Positions 1-6,131 of a DNA stretch of 6,922 bases are shown piece after piece (position 1 is the first letter of the stretch; every line of letters begins with the position of its first letter). The translations under genes and the position numbers were made by a program. Under the pieces are notes generated by a model. That model had not been told where the DNA came from, ran no database searches, and saw only the letters and a list, made by a program, of their open reading frames with translations. This DNA is from Candidatus Omnitrophota bacterium (GTDB lineage: Bacteria; Omnitrophota; Gorgyraeia; 2-01-FULL-45-10): positions 1-6,922 of the forward strand of contig JAQUQN010000056.1 in the NCBI GenBank assembly GCA_028716065.1, given 5' to 3'.

Positions 1-2
1 TA

Positions 3-998
3 TATTTCGCCAAACGGCTGACCAAAGAGACGGGAGGGGCGAAGATTTACCTTAAACGCGAAGACCTGCTTCATACGGGAGCCCACAAGATAAATAATAC
101 TTTGGCCCAGGCGCTTCTTGCAATTAGGATGGGGAAGAAGCGGATAATCGCCGAGACCGGGGCAGGCCAGCATGGTGTCGCGACGGCCACGGTAGCGGCC
201 CTGTTCGGTTTAGAGTGCGAAATATTCATGGGTGATGAGGATATAAAGAGGCAGGCGATAAATGTATTCAAGATGAAGCTGTTGGGCGCGAAGGTCACCC
301 CTGTCCATAGCGGGTCGAAGACATTAAAAGATGCCATGAATGAGGCGATAAGGGACTGGGTGACGAATGTGAGTTCGACATATTACGTTATCGGCTCAGT
401 CGCGGGGCCGCACCCTTATCCGATGATGGTGAGGGATTTCCAGGCCGTTATAGGAGAGGAGTCGAGAAAGCAGATCCTGCGTAAAGCGGGACGGTTGCCG
501 GATTACGTCGTTGCCTGCGTGGGAGGCGGAAGTAACGCAATGGGCATCTTCTATTCCTTCCTGAATGACAGGTCCAGGCTCGTCGGTGTCGAAGCCGCGG
601 GATTGGGTCTGAAGACGGGGCATCATGCCGCGACTCTGTGCGATGGTTCCATCGGCGTGCTTCACGGCTCGAAGAGCTATATCCTGCAGGACAAGGATGG
701 ACAAATAAAAATAGCGCATTCTATATCCGCAGGCCTGGATTATCCGGGTGTCGGTCCGGAACACAGCTATCTTAAAAAGACAGGCCGCGTAGAATACGTC
801 GCTGTCACGGATAAAGAGGCGCTTCGGGGTTTCGAGATGCTGACCAAGATAGAGGGGATAATCCCCGCGCTTGAATCTTCGCACGCGCTATACTACGCCG
901 CGAAATTGGCGAAGCGATTACCGAAGAGCAAGATCGTCGTCGTCTGCCTTTCGGGCAGGGGCGATAAGGATATTGATATAGTCAGGGGAGTATTATAG
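3..998 (+). CDS. trpB: Tryptophan synthase beta subunit, N-terminus cut by window edge
   Basis: PLP enzyme that condenses indole with L-serine to give L-tryptophan, acting in the cytosol as the beta subunit of the TrpA2B2 complex. The reading frame is open from position 3 and runs for 331 codons, so the gene starts upstream of the window. The motif HTGAHKINN contains the PLP-binding lysine (codon 87-89, equivalent to Salmonella Lys87). Exactly 22 residues later comes the catalytic glutamate of AETGAGQHG (Glu109 equivalent). The phosphate-binding loop GGGSNA and the C-terminal CLSGRGDKD, with the serine that contacts the PLP ring nitrogen, are intact. By Salmonella numbering about 58 residues are missing, which gives a full length near 389, normal for the TrpB1 type. 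A TTG at 102 could be mistaken for a start, but conserved sequence lies upstream of it. The next gene follows within about 11 nt and trpA comes after that. Confidence 0.97.
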   Translation, partial: YFAKRLTKETGGAKIYLKREDLLHTGAHKINNTLAQALLAIRMGKKRIIAETGAGQHGVATATVAALFGLECEIFMGDEDIKRQAINVFKMKLLGAKVTPVHSGSKTLKDAMNEAIRDWVTNVSSTYYVIGSVAGPHPYPMMVRDFQAVIGEESRKQILRKAGRLPDYVVACVGGGSNAMGIFYSFLNDRSRLVGVEAAGLGLKTGHHAATLCDGSIGVLHGSKSYILQDKDGQIKIAHSISAGLDYPGVGPEHSYLKKTGRVEYVAVTDKEALRGFEMLTKIEGIIPALESSHALYYAAKLAKRLPKSKIVVVCLSGRGDKDIDIVRGVL

Positions 999-1009
999 GA
1001 TTGGCCAAA

Positions 1010-1402
1010 ATGGATATAAAGCCGAATCTGCAATTTTCAGTTCTGTGCGATGACGTAAGGAGGGAGGATAACGGGAAGTTCATGCTCCTGGGCCTTTTCG
1101 AGGCGATAAACGCGCCGACATTTCCCGCAAGGCATTCGAGTTTATTTGTCGCGAACAGATGGTGTAAGGGCGAAGGGAATTTTACCCAGAGGATACGCAT
1201 CGTCAATACGAAAGACAAAAAGATAGTTTTTCAGACGGAGGATCAACCGTTTGAACTTAAAGATATCGACGGCCACCACACTCTTATTTCGCGTTTCAAT
1301 AATCTGGTCTTTCCCGATCCCGGTAAATACTGGGTTGAGATATTTTTGAACGGAGAACTGATGTTGAATTATCCAATAATGCTGAAAGAGATAAAAAAAT
1401 GA
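1010..1402 (+). CDS. DUF6941-like small beta-rich protein between trpB and trpA
   Basis: A 130-residue protein of unknown function. The N-terminal pattern (VLCDDVRREDNGKFMLLGLFE, split here as VLCDDVRRED at about residues 11-20 and GKFMLLGLFE at 22-31) and the C-terminal FPDPGKYWVEIFLNGE pattern resemble what I recall of the DUF6941 family, a small, probably beta-sandwich domain. That family assignment is from memory. There is no signal peptide or membrane segment, so it is probably cytosolic. Two starts are possible. ATG at 1010 has AGGA at 997-1000 (9-nt spacer). TTG at 1001 has the stronger AGGGGAG at 984-990 (10-nt spacer) and would add MAK. I prefer ATG, with moderate certainty. The stop codon overlaps the trpA start (ATGA at 1399-1402), so translation is probably coupled to trpA. 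Its place inside the tryptophan synthase pair is odd, but no enzymatic motif ties it to tryptophan synthesis. Confidence 0.85.
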   Translation: MDIKPNLQFSVLCDDVRREDNGKFMLLGLFEAINAPTFPARHSSLFVANRWCKGEGNFTQRIRIVNTKDKKIVFQTEDQPFELKDIDGHHTLISRFNNLVFPDPGKYWVEIFLNGELMLNYPIMLKEIKK

Positions 1403-2202
1403 ATAGGATAGATAAAAAATTCAAGGAGTTGAAAAGGCGTAAGAAGAAAGCGTTCATAGCCTACATCACGGCGGGCGATCCGAATCTGGCGATGACGGAA
1501 AGGCTCGTCTCCGCGCTCGAATACTCGGGTGTCGATATAATCGAACTCGGAATACCTTTCTCCGACCCGCTTGCCGACGGGCCTACGATCCAGGCGGCAT
1601 CACAGAGAGCGCTTGAAGAAGGGGTCGATCTCGACAGGATATTCAGGATGGTTGGCCGTATCAGGAAGAGGTCCGGTGTACCCCTGGTCTTCATGACTTA
1701 TTATAATCCTGTTTTGAGGCACGGCTTGACGAGTTTCGCCGGCGACTGCGCCAGGTACGGTGTTGACGGTGTAATAATCCCCGACTTGCCGTGCGAGGAG
1801 GCCCGGGATATCAGGAAGATCGCCGCTTGTAAAGATATCGCTACGATATTCCTGGCCGCTCCCACCTCCACAAAAGAGAGGATGCGCCGCATAGCCAAGG
1901 ATTCCAGAGGTTTTATTTATTATGTATCGTTGACCGGTGTTACGGGCGCCAGGAAGAGACTGCCGGTCGAGATAGCCGGTAAGGTGCGTCAGATGAGGAA
2001 CATTACCAAGACGCCGGTATGTGTCGGTTTCGGCATTTCAAATCCCGGACAGGCCAAGGCGATAGCCAGGATCTCAGACGGAGTCATTGTCGGAAGCGCC
2101 ATCGTCAAATTGATAGAGAAGAATTCTAAAAATAGGAAGAATCTGATTTCGAAAGTTTCGGGTTTCGTGAAGAGATTAGCGAAGGCGGTTCATGGGGAAT
2201 AG
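1399..2202 (+). CDS. trpA: Tryptophan synthase alpha subunit
   Basis: TIM-barrel lyase that cleaves indole-3-glycerol phosphate to indole and glyceraldehyde-3-phosphate and channels the indole to TrpB. At 267 residues it has the usual family length. The catalytic pair falls at the textbook numbers: Glu49 in IIELGIPFSDP and Asp60 in PLADGPTIQ. The substrate loop YVSLTGVTGAR (about residues 174-184) and the phosphate-binding CVGFGIS segment are present, as is the GVIVGSAIV strand near the C-terminus. The ATG start overlaps the stop of the preceding small gene, with a weak purine-rich GAAAGAG at 1384-1390. The stop TAG (2200-2202) abuts a heptamer repeat array, and the next gene starts 11 nt inside trpA. 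Confidence 0.98.
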   Translation: MNRIDKKFKELKRRKKKAFIAYITAGDPNLAMTERLVSALEYSGVDIIELGIPFSDPLADGPTIQAASQRALEEGVDLDRIFRMVGRIRKRSGVPLVFMTYYNPVLRHGLTSFAGDCARYGVDGVIIPDLPCEEARDIRKIAACKDIATIFLAAPTSTKERMRRIAKDSRGFIYYVSLTGVTGARKRLPVEIAGKVRQMRNITKTPVCVGFGISNPGQAKAIARISDGVIVGSAIVKLIEKNSKNRKNLISKVSGFVKRLAKAVHGE

Positions 2203-3115
2203 GGTCAAGGGGCAAGGGTCAAGGAACAAGGTCTACGCTGTTATTCTTGTCGGAGGAAAGGGAAAGCGGCTGAAGCCGTTATCGACGGACGCGAAACCAA
2301 AGGCGTTTCTGTCGGTAACGAAAGATAATAAGACGATGTTCAGGAGGACGGTTGATAGGATAAATAAAATTATTCCTCCTGAAAATATAATGGTTCTGGC
2401 GAGCCGGAACCATTCAAGCGTCGTAAGGAATAATTTTCCATCTCTTCGTGCTGATAACCTGGTCCTTGAGCCCGTCTCGAGAAATACCGCTCCGGCGATA
2501 ACACTGGCCGCCTCGATACTGAAAAGAAGGTTCGGCAATGCCGTCATGGTGGTCTTGCCGAGCGATCACTACATAACATCCGAAAAGAAGTATCTGGCCG
2601 TATTAAGGAAAGGGATAGATTTTGTCAAGCGCAATAAGGATGCCCTGGTAGTTTTAGGGCTTGAGCCGGAATATGCGGCGACGGGGTTCGGGTATATAAA
2701 GACCAAAGACCAGAGACCAGAGACCAGAGATAGGGATATATCTAAAGTTGAAAGATTCACCGAGAAGCCGGATTTAAAGACTGCAAAAAAGTTTATTAAG
2801 AGCAAAAGATATCTTTGGAATTCAGGAATGTTCATATTTAAAGCCAGTACGTTGCTCGAGACGGTCATGAGGACGGCGCCCGGGATCTTCAAGGGAATAA
2901 CGAAGTTTGAGAAAGAACATTTGGAAAGATCATTCAGGGATTTACCGGATATATCGATCGACTACGCTGTGATGGAAAAGGCCCGTAATGTTTATTGCGT
3001 TAAGGCCGCCTTCGGATGGCACGATATAGGTAATTTTGACAGCTTGAAAGAGATATTGAGGCGAGAATCACGGAGTTTCGTCGAACGAAAAGGTAAAGTG
3101 GTAGGGATCCTATGA
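2192..3115 (+). CDS. manC: Mannose-1-phosphate guanylyltransferase (GDP-mannose pyrophosphorylase)
   Basis: Cytosolic nucleotidyltransferase that makes GDP-mannose from mannose-1-phosphate and GTP, a sugar donor for envelope polysaccharides. At 307 residues it has the catalytic domain only, without the C-terminal phosphomannose-isomerase cupin of long ManC proteins. Motifs in order: GGKGKRLKPLS with PK (residues 21-37), EPVSRNTAPAI (from 93), LPSDH (Asp125), TGFGYI (164-169), FTEKP (189-193), WNSGMF (209-214), SIDYAVMEKA, and GWHDIGNFDSL near the C-terminus. The EPxxRNTAPAI and SIDYAVMEK signatures favour mannose over glucose nucleotidyltransferases. ATG 2192 is the only usable start: an in-frame TAG lies five codons upstream, and no ATG, GTG or TTG lies between 2192 and the conserved VYAVILVGG. 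GAAGG at 2181-2185 is a suitable ribosome site. Two heptamer arrays are built into the gene, one forming the N-terminal tail and one in an internal loop. The stop overlaps ruvX by 4 nt. Exact sugar specificity is inferred. Confidence 0.92.
   Translation: MGNRVKGQGSRNKVYAVILVGGKGKRLKPLSTDAKPKAFLSVTKDNKTMFRRTVDRINKIIPPENIMVLASRNHSSVVRNNFPSLRADNLVLEPVSRNTAPAITLAASILKRRFGNAVMVVLPSDHYITSEKKYLAVLRKGIDFVKRNKDALVVLGLEPEYAATGFGYIKTKDQRPETRDRDISKVERFTEKPDLKTAKKFIKSKRYLWNSGMFIFKASTLLETVMRTAPGIFKGITKFEKEHLERSFRDLPDISIDYAVMEKARNVYCVKAAFGWHDIGNFDSLKEILRRESRSFVERKGKVVGIL
2202..2229 (+). repeat. Heptanucleotide array 1, GGGTCAA type, four units
   Basis: Four consecutive 7-bp units: GGGTCAA (2202-2208), GGGGCAA (2209-2215), GGGTCAA (2216-2222) and GGAACAA (2223-2229), followed by a partial GGTC. 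The array begins at the last base of the trpA stop codon and is read as residues 4-13 of the following protein, where it encodes a Gly/Lys/Arg/Gln-rich tail not expected in that enzyme family. It resembles the STRR heptamer arrays known from cyanobacteria. Resemblance to that class is from memory; the 7-bp periodicity is directly visible. Confidence 0.85.
2701..2728 (+). repeat. Heptanucleotide array 2, GACCAGA type, in frame inside manC
   Basis: GACCAAA (2701-2707) followed by three perfect GACCAGA units (2708-2728) and a decayed GATAGGG. It is translated in frame as roughly residues 170-181 of the guanylyltransferase (KTKDQRPETRDR), between the TGFGYI and FTEKP motifs. That is a surface-loop position of variable length in this family, so the enzyme probably tolerates it. 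Because 7 is not a multiple of 3, each unit is read in a different phase, and four units (28 bp) alone would shift the frame. The insertion must therefore have been accompanied by a compensating length change. Confidence 0.88.
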
Positions 3116-3555
3116 GGATCATGGGGCTGGACATAGGCACGAAACGCATAGGAGTAGCGCTGAGCGATGAATTGCTCCTCACGGCGCAGGGGCGCGATTC
3201 GATAGAGCGTAAAGACCTCAAGTCCGATCTTGAAAAGATAGACAGTATGGCGGTCCAAAACGGCGTATCCGAGATAGTCGCGGGGCTGCCGATAAGCATG
3301 AATGGCAGCCATAGCGCCAAGACTAAAGAGGTCATGGAGTTCATCGACAAGCTGGCGGCCATCGTGAAGGTCCCGGTAAGAAAATGGGACGAAAGGCTTA
3401 CGAGCCTCCAGGCGGAGAATATAATGTTGGAAGGCGACATGAGCAGGTCGAAACGCAGGCGTTTATCCGACAAGATAGCCGCGCAGTTGATCTTGCAGAA
3501 TTACCTCGATTTCATGAAAGCATCAAAACGCGTTGAAGGAGAAAAGAATGTATAA
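3112..3555 (+). CDS. ruvX: RuvX/YqgF family RNase H-fold nuclease
   Basis: Member of the YqgF/RuvX family (RNase H fold). Members are described as putative Holliday-junction resolvases and, in E. coli, as involved in 5' maturation of pre-16S rRNA. At 147 residues it has the typical length. The N-terminal GLDIGTKRIGVALSD carries the first acidic residue (Asp7). It is followed by EIVAGLPISMNGS (residues 54-66), WDERLTS (92-98) and the C-terminal DKIAAQLILQNYLD, whose Asp120 is the last catalytic acid. Starting at ATG 3112 gives the family-typical MRIMGLDIG opening. This ATG overlaps the upstream stop (ATGA) and is preceded by AGGG at 3103-3106. A second ATG at 3121 is too close to the motif to be preferred. 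The 3' end carries the ribosome-binding site of the M16 gene and overlaps it by 8 nt. Confidence 0.95.
   Translation: MRIMGLDIGTKRIGVALSDELLLTAQGRDSIERKDLKSDLEKIDSMAVQNGVSEIVAGLPISMNGSHSAKTKEVMEFIDKLAAIVKVPVRKWDERLTSLQAENIMLEGDMSRSKRRRLSDKIAAQLILQNYLDFMKASKRVEGEKNV
3536..3541 (+). promoter_or_regulatory. Shine-Dalgarno that fixes the M16 peptidase start
   Basis: AAGGAG lies 6 nt before ATG 3548 and inside the end of ruvX. It shows that 3548 is the real start of the peptidase rather than the in-frame TTG at 3533, which lies upstream of this site. Confidence 0.8.
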
Positions 3556-4813
3556 AGTTGAAAGGCTGGATAACGGCCTGGTCGTAGCGACCAAGTCGAT
3601 GAGCCACATGGAGTCGGTCTCTTTAGGGGTATGGATACGCGCTGGCGGCAGACATGAAGATACGAAGAATAACGGAATAAGCCATCTTCTGGAGCACCTC
3701 CTGTTCAAGGGGACCAAGACCAGAGACATGCGCAGGATCAAGGAAGATATAGAGGGCCGCGGCGGCACATTTAACGGTTTCACGACCGAAGAATTTACCT
3801 GTTATCTCGTAAAACTCCTGGCAAAGGACATGGGGCTCGGAGTGGACATCTTGAGCGACATGGTCCTGCACCCGCGCCTGGCCGAAGAGGAGATAGAGAA
3901 AGAGAAGAACGTCATCATAGAAGAGATAAACATGTATAAGGACATCCCGGGCCATTACGTCCATGAGGTCTTGAGCGAGTTATTATGGCCGGGCGAACCT
4001 TTAGGCATGCCGCTTGCCGGCAGCGAGGAGAGCGTCAGGTCCCTGACAAAGGATGACATAGAATCTTACAGGCAGACATATTATAATCCGAAGAACATGC
4101 TTCTGGTGGGAACGGGCCTGCTTAAAGAGGAGGGCCTTCTGGAATTGTCGCGTAAATACCTGTCGTCTTCAGGAGGCAAAGACGCGCCGCCGTTCAAAAA
4201 ATTCAGGAGAGAGCAGAAAAGGCAGGGTCTGAAGATAAATTTCAAGCAGACTGAACAGACGCATCTTGCGTTAGGGTTCCATTCCCTTGACAGGTTCAAT
4301 CCGGACAGGTATGCCTTGAGCCTTGTCAATATCCTCCTCGGGGCCAACATGTCCTCGAGATTATTTCACATAGTGAGGGACGAGATGGCTCTCTGTTACG
4401 AGATATCCTCCAGCCTCAGAAAATTCGAGGATACGGGCGCGTTCGTGATAAGCGCCGGTGTGGACGAGAAAAAGTTAGTCAAGGCGCTCGAGGTCATATT
4501 AAAGGTACTGGACTCCATGAGGAGAGAGCCGGTTTTGGAGGAGGAGTTACGCCGCGCAAAGGAATATTACAGGGGGCAGCTGCTCTTTGCGCTTGAAGAG
4601 ACGATGAGTTTCATGCTGTGGCTCGGAGAAAAGATAGTCTCGGGTGAAAAAGATTTCAGCGTCAGGAAGATCCTCGATAATATAGAGAGCGTTAGCGCGG
4701 AAGATATCATGAGGGTCTCGAAGGCAATATTTTGTAATGAGAAGATGAACCTGGCCATCATAGGGCCGGTAAAGGAGAGCAAGGAAGTGGAAAGGACGCT
4801 TCAGCTGTCATGA
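3548..4813 (+). CDS. M16 family zinc metallopeptidase (processing-peptidase-like)
   Basis: Pitrilysin/insulinase-clan protease of 421 residues, similar in size and layout to single-unit bacterial M16 proteins such as B. subtilis YmxG and the mitochondrial processing peptidase beta subunit. The inverted zinc motif HLLEH is at residues 46-50, with Glu49 as general base. The third zinc ligand is Glu126 in KNVIIEEINMYKD, exactly 76 residues after the second histidine, and Glu119 matches the second conserved acid, so the site looks catalytically complete. The N-terminal domain covers about 1-200. The inactive C-terminal M16_C domain follows, with MSSRLFHIVRDE and LCYEISS around 268-290. No signal peptide or membrane segment is seen. 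The gene overlaps ruvX by 8 nt and the following membrane protease gene by 4 nt, which makes a two-protease pair. The substrate is unknown. Confidence 0.95.
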   Translation: MYKVERLDNGLVVATKSMSHMESVSLGVWIRAGGRHEDTKNNGISHLLEHLLFKGTKTRDMRRIKEDIEGRGGTFNGFTTEEFTCYLVKLLAKDMGLGVDILSDMVLHPRLAEEEIEKEKNVIIEEINMYKDIPGHYVHEVLSELLWPGEPLGMPLAGSEESVRSLTKDDIESYRQTYYNPKNMLLVGTGLLKEEGLLELSRKYLSSSGGKDAPPFKKFRREQKRQGLKINFKQTEQTHLALGFHSLDRFNPDRYALSLVNILLGANMSSRLFHIVRDEMALCYEISSSLRKFEDTGAFVISAGVDEKKLVKALEVILKVLDSMRREPVLEEELRRAKEYYRGQLLFALEETMSFMLWLGEKIVSGEKDFSVRKILDNIESVSAEDIMRVSKAIFCNEKMNLAIIGPVKESKEVERTLQLS

Positions 4814-5862
4814 AGGGATCGATCAGGCTCTTCAGGATTTTCGGTATATCCATAAACATACACGTGACGTTCCTGCTTCTCCTCTTGCTGTTCCTGTCGG
4901 GGGGAGTCAAGTGGCTCTTTATCCTCGTGGCCATATTCTTTTTCGTGACGATGCATGAGCTCTGCCACTCGCTGGTAGCCAAGCGTTTCGGCATAACGGT
5001 GCGCGAGATAACGCTCTTGCCGATAGGCGGCATTGCGTCGATGACAGGCATGCCTGAAAAACCGCTTCACGAATTACTGATATCCATAGCTGGCCCTCTT
5101 TTCAATATCGTTATAGTATTGGTATTCTATTTTCCGCTCAAAATTCTACTGGGAGCTGAGACGTTGCTCCATCCGCTTTCTACAGCGACGTGGCCGCTCA
5201 CGATAGCGTATGTCTACTGGATAAACCTCATACTGGCCGCCTTCAATCTTCTGCCGGCGTTTCCCATGGACGGCGGAAGGATACTGAGGTCTATATTGGC
5301 CCAGAAGGTAGGTTATCAGAAGGCGACGAGAATAGCGGTCAACTTCGGCCATATATTCGCTCTGGCCTTCGCCTATTTCGGGATAGTCCGGTTCAATATA
5401 ATACTGATAGCCATAGCCATATTCATATACATGGCGGCTTCGGGCGAGGAGATGCAGGTCGACGTCAAAGAGACCTTGAAAAAATTCAGGGTTCGCGATA
5501 TACTATCCCGCGATTTTTTAACTTTGGATAAGGACGCGACTCTCTCCAGGGTCCTCGAGCTGATATTTCACTCGCATCAGGAAGATTTTCCCGTGATGGA
5601 AGGCGGTAGAGCTGTCGGTTTTGTCACCAGGCAGGATATAATAAGCGGCATCCATCAGCACGGCATGGAGAAGAAGGTGGGCGATATCATGCGCAAGAGT
5701 TTTCCTGTCGTGAAAGAGACGGATCCGCTCATCAAGGTGCATGCCGCCATGCAGGCCGGCGGGATGAGCGCATTACCCGTGGTAAGGAACGGAGAAGTCA
5801 TAGGCGTGGTCACGCTTGAGGATATAAGCAGGGTGTATTCGATAGCATCACATAGAGTTTAG
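4810..5862 (+). CDS. M50 site-2-type intramembrane metalloprotease with two CBS domains
   Basis: A 350-residue inner-membrane zinc protease of the S2P/SpoIVFB branch. Hydrophobic segments lie at about residues 15-30, 35-57, 88-114, 130-150 and 180-210. The second holds the zinc and catalytic motif HELCH (49-53, Glu50 catalytic). The conserved NLLPAFPMDGGR (146-157) supplies the third zinc ligand, Asp154. Two cytosolic CBS domains follow (about 228-285 and 290-345), which in related proteases sense adenine nucleotides; that is known for the family and inferred here. There is no PDZ domain, unlike RseP. The ATG start overlaps the M16 stop (ATGA) and lacks a good Shine-Dalgarno at the usual distance, which points to re-initiation after the M16 gene. 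The TAG stop (5860-5862) is the first triplet of a repeat-filled spacer. An RNA hairpin in that spacer may mark the 3' end of the operon. Confidence 0.95.
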   Translation: MKGSIRLFRIFGISINIHVTFLLLLLLFLSGGVKWLFILVAIFFFVTMHELCHSLVAKRFGITVREITLLPIGGIASMTGMPEKPLHELLISIAGPLFNIVIVLVFYFPLKILLGAETLLHPLSTATWPLTIAYVYWINLILAAFNLLPAFPMDGGRILRSILAQKVGYQKATRIAVNFGHIFALAFAYFGIVRFNIILIAIAIFIYMAASGEEMQVDVKETLKKFRVRDILSRDFLTLDKDATLSRVLELIFHSHQEDFPVMEGGRAVGFVTRQDIISGIHQHGMEKKVGDIMRKSFPVVKETDPLIKVHAAMQAGGMSALPVVRNGEVIGVVTLEDISRVYSIASHRV

Positions 5863-5880
5863 TTTTGAGTTATGAGTTGT

Positions 5881-5978
5881 GTCCGCCTTCCTGTATTGGG
5901 TATTACATAGAAGATAGCGTACGGCGGACATCCGCCGAAGGCTATCTACGTTGATTAACCCGATACACGAAGGCGGAT
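5881..5978. repeat. Palindromic element, copy 1 (98 bp)
   Basis: Two nested inverted repeats. The outer arms are 5882-5901 and 5958-5977 (18 of 20 positions complementary, and one of the two exceptions is a possible G-T pair). The inner arms are 5912-5928 and 5931-5947 (15 of 17), meeting at a CA centre flanked by GGCGGA and TCCGCC. About 10 unpaired bases on each side separate the tiers. In RNA this would fold as one long hairpin with an internal loop. There is no coding frame, so it looks like a non-autonomous REP- or MITE-like unit. It is not followed by a T-run, so it is not a standard intrinsic terminator. Confidence 0.85.
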
Positions 5979-6006
5979 GAGTTGGGAGTTATGAGTTATG
6001 AGTTGT

Positions 6007-6104
6007 GTCCGCCTTCCTGTATTGGGTATTACATAGAAGATAGCGTACGGCGGACATCCGCCGAAGGCTATCTACGTTGATTAACCCGATACACGAAGGC
6101 GGAT
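6007..6104. repeat. Palindromic element, copy 2 (98 bp), identical to copy 1
   Basis: Base-for-base identical to 5881-5978 at an offset of 126 bp, with the same GAGTTGT heptamer on its left and GAGTTGG on its right. The identical flanks show that element plus heptamers was duplicated as one block, probably recently, rather than by two independent insertions. Confidence 0.9.
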
Positions 6105-6120
6105 GAGTTGGGAGTTGTGA

Positions 6121-6128
6121 GGGAGGGG
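6121..6128 (+). promoter_or_regulatory. Shine-Dalgarno of rpe at the edge of the repeat array
   Basis: GGGAGGGG contains GGAGG (6122-6126), 5 nt before ATG 6132. It supports 6132 over the upstream in-frame TTG (6108) and GTG (6117), which both lie in repeat DNA. The last heptamer-phase unit (6119-6125) overlaps this site. Confidence 0.75.
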
Positions 6129-6131
6129 AAG

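Larger units (their letters stand above)
5860..6125 (+). repeat. Repeat-filled spacer: GAGTTAT-type heptamers with two palindromic inserts
   Basis: The whole spacer between the M50 protease gene and rpe is repeat DNA. Degenerate heptamers are visible at 5860 (TAGTTTT, including the stop codon), 5867 (GAGTTAT), 5874 (GAGTTGT), then 5979 (GAGTTGG), 5986 and 5993 (GAGTTAT), 6000 (GAGTTGT), then 6105 (GAGTTGG), 6112 (GAGTTGT) and 6119 (GAGGGAG). Between them sit two identical 98-bp palindromes. A perfect direct repeat of 125 bp (5866-5990 and 5992-6116) results, with a period of 126 bp. I see no convincing promoter or open reading frame in it. The last unit merges into the rpe ribosome-binding site. 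Confidence 0.9.

Noticed and set aside
396..884. Minus-strand open frame of 162 codons opposite trpB
   Set aside because: It lies wholly within a clearly conserved trpB, its product shows no recognisable motif, and there is no gap for it. It is a shadow of the coding strand.
3000..3473. Minus-strand open frame of 157 codons opposite manC and ruvX
   Set aside because: It is antisense to two well-supported genes and has no family motif.
3533..3547. TTG 3533 as the M16 peptidase start
   Set aside because: The codons from 3533 contain the ribosome-binding site AAGGAG, which is correctly spaced for ATG 3548, and the family typically begins with the YKVERLDNGL segment.
5190..5531. Plus-strand open frame of 113 codons inside the M50 protease gene
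   Set aside because: It lies in another frame of a gene with intact HExxH, NxxPxxPxDGG and CBS motifs. Its composition is low in hydrophobic residues and shows no motif.
5881..5978. Palindrome as a rho-independent terminator of the protease operon
   Set aside because: The stem is long, but no T-run follows it; GAGTTGG heptamers follow instead. An effect on transcription cannot be excluded, but it is not a canonical terminator.
5866..6116. Possible CRISPR array from the spaced identical repeats
   Set aside because: There are only two copies, the whole 126-bp period is identical so there are no unique spacers, and no cas genes are in the window.
6108..6131. TTG 6108 or GTG 6117 as the rpe start
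   Set aside because: Both lie in repeat DNA, and the only good ribosome site (6121-6128) is downstream of them and correctly spaced for ATG 6132.
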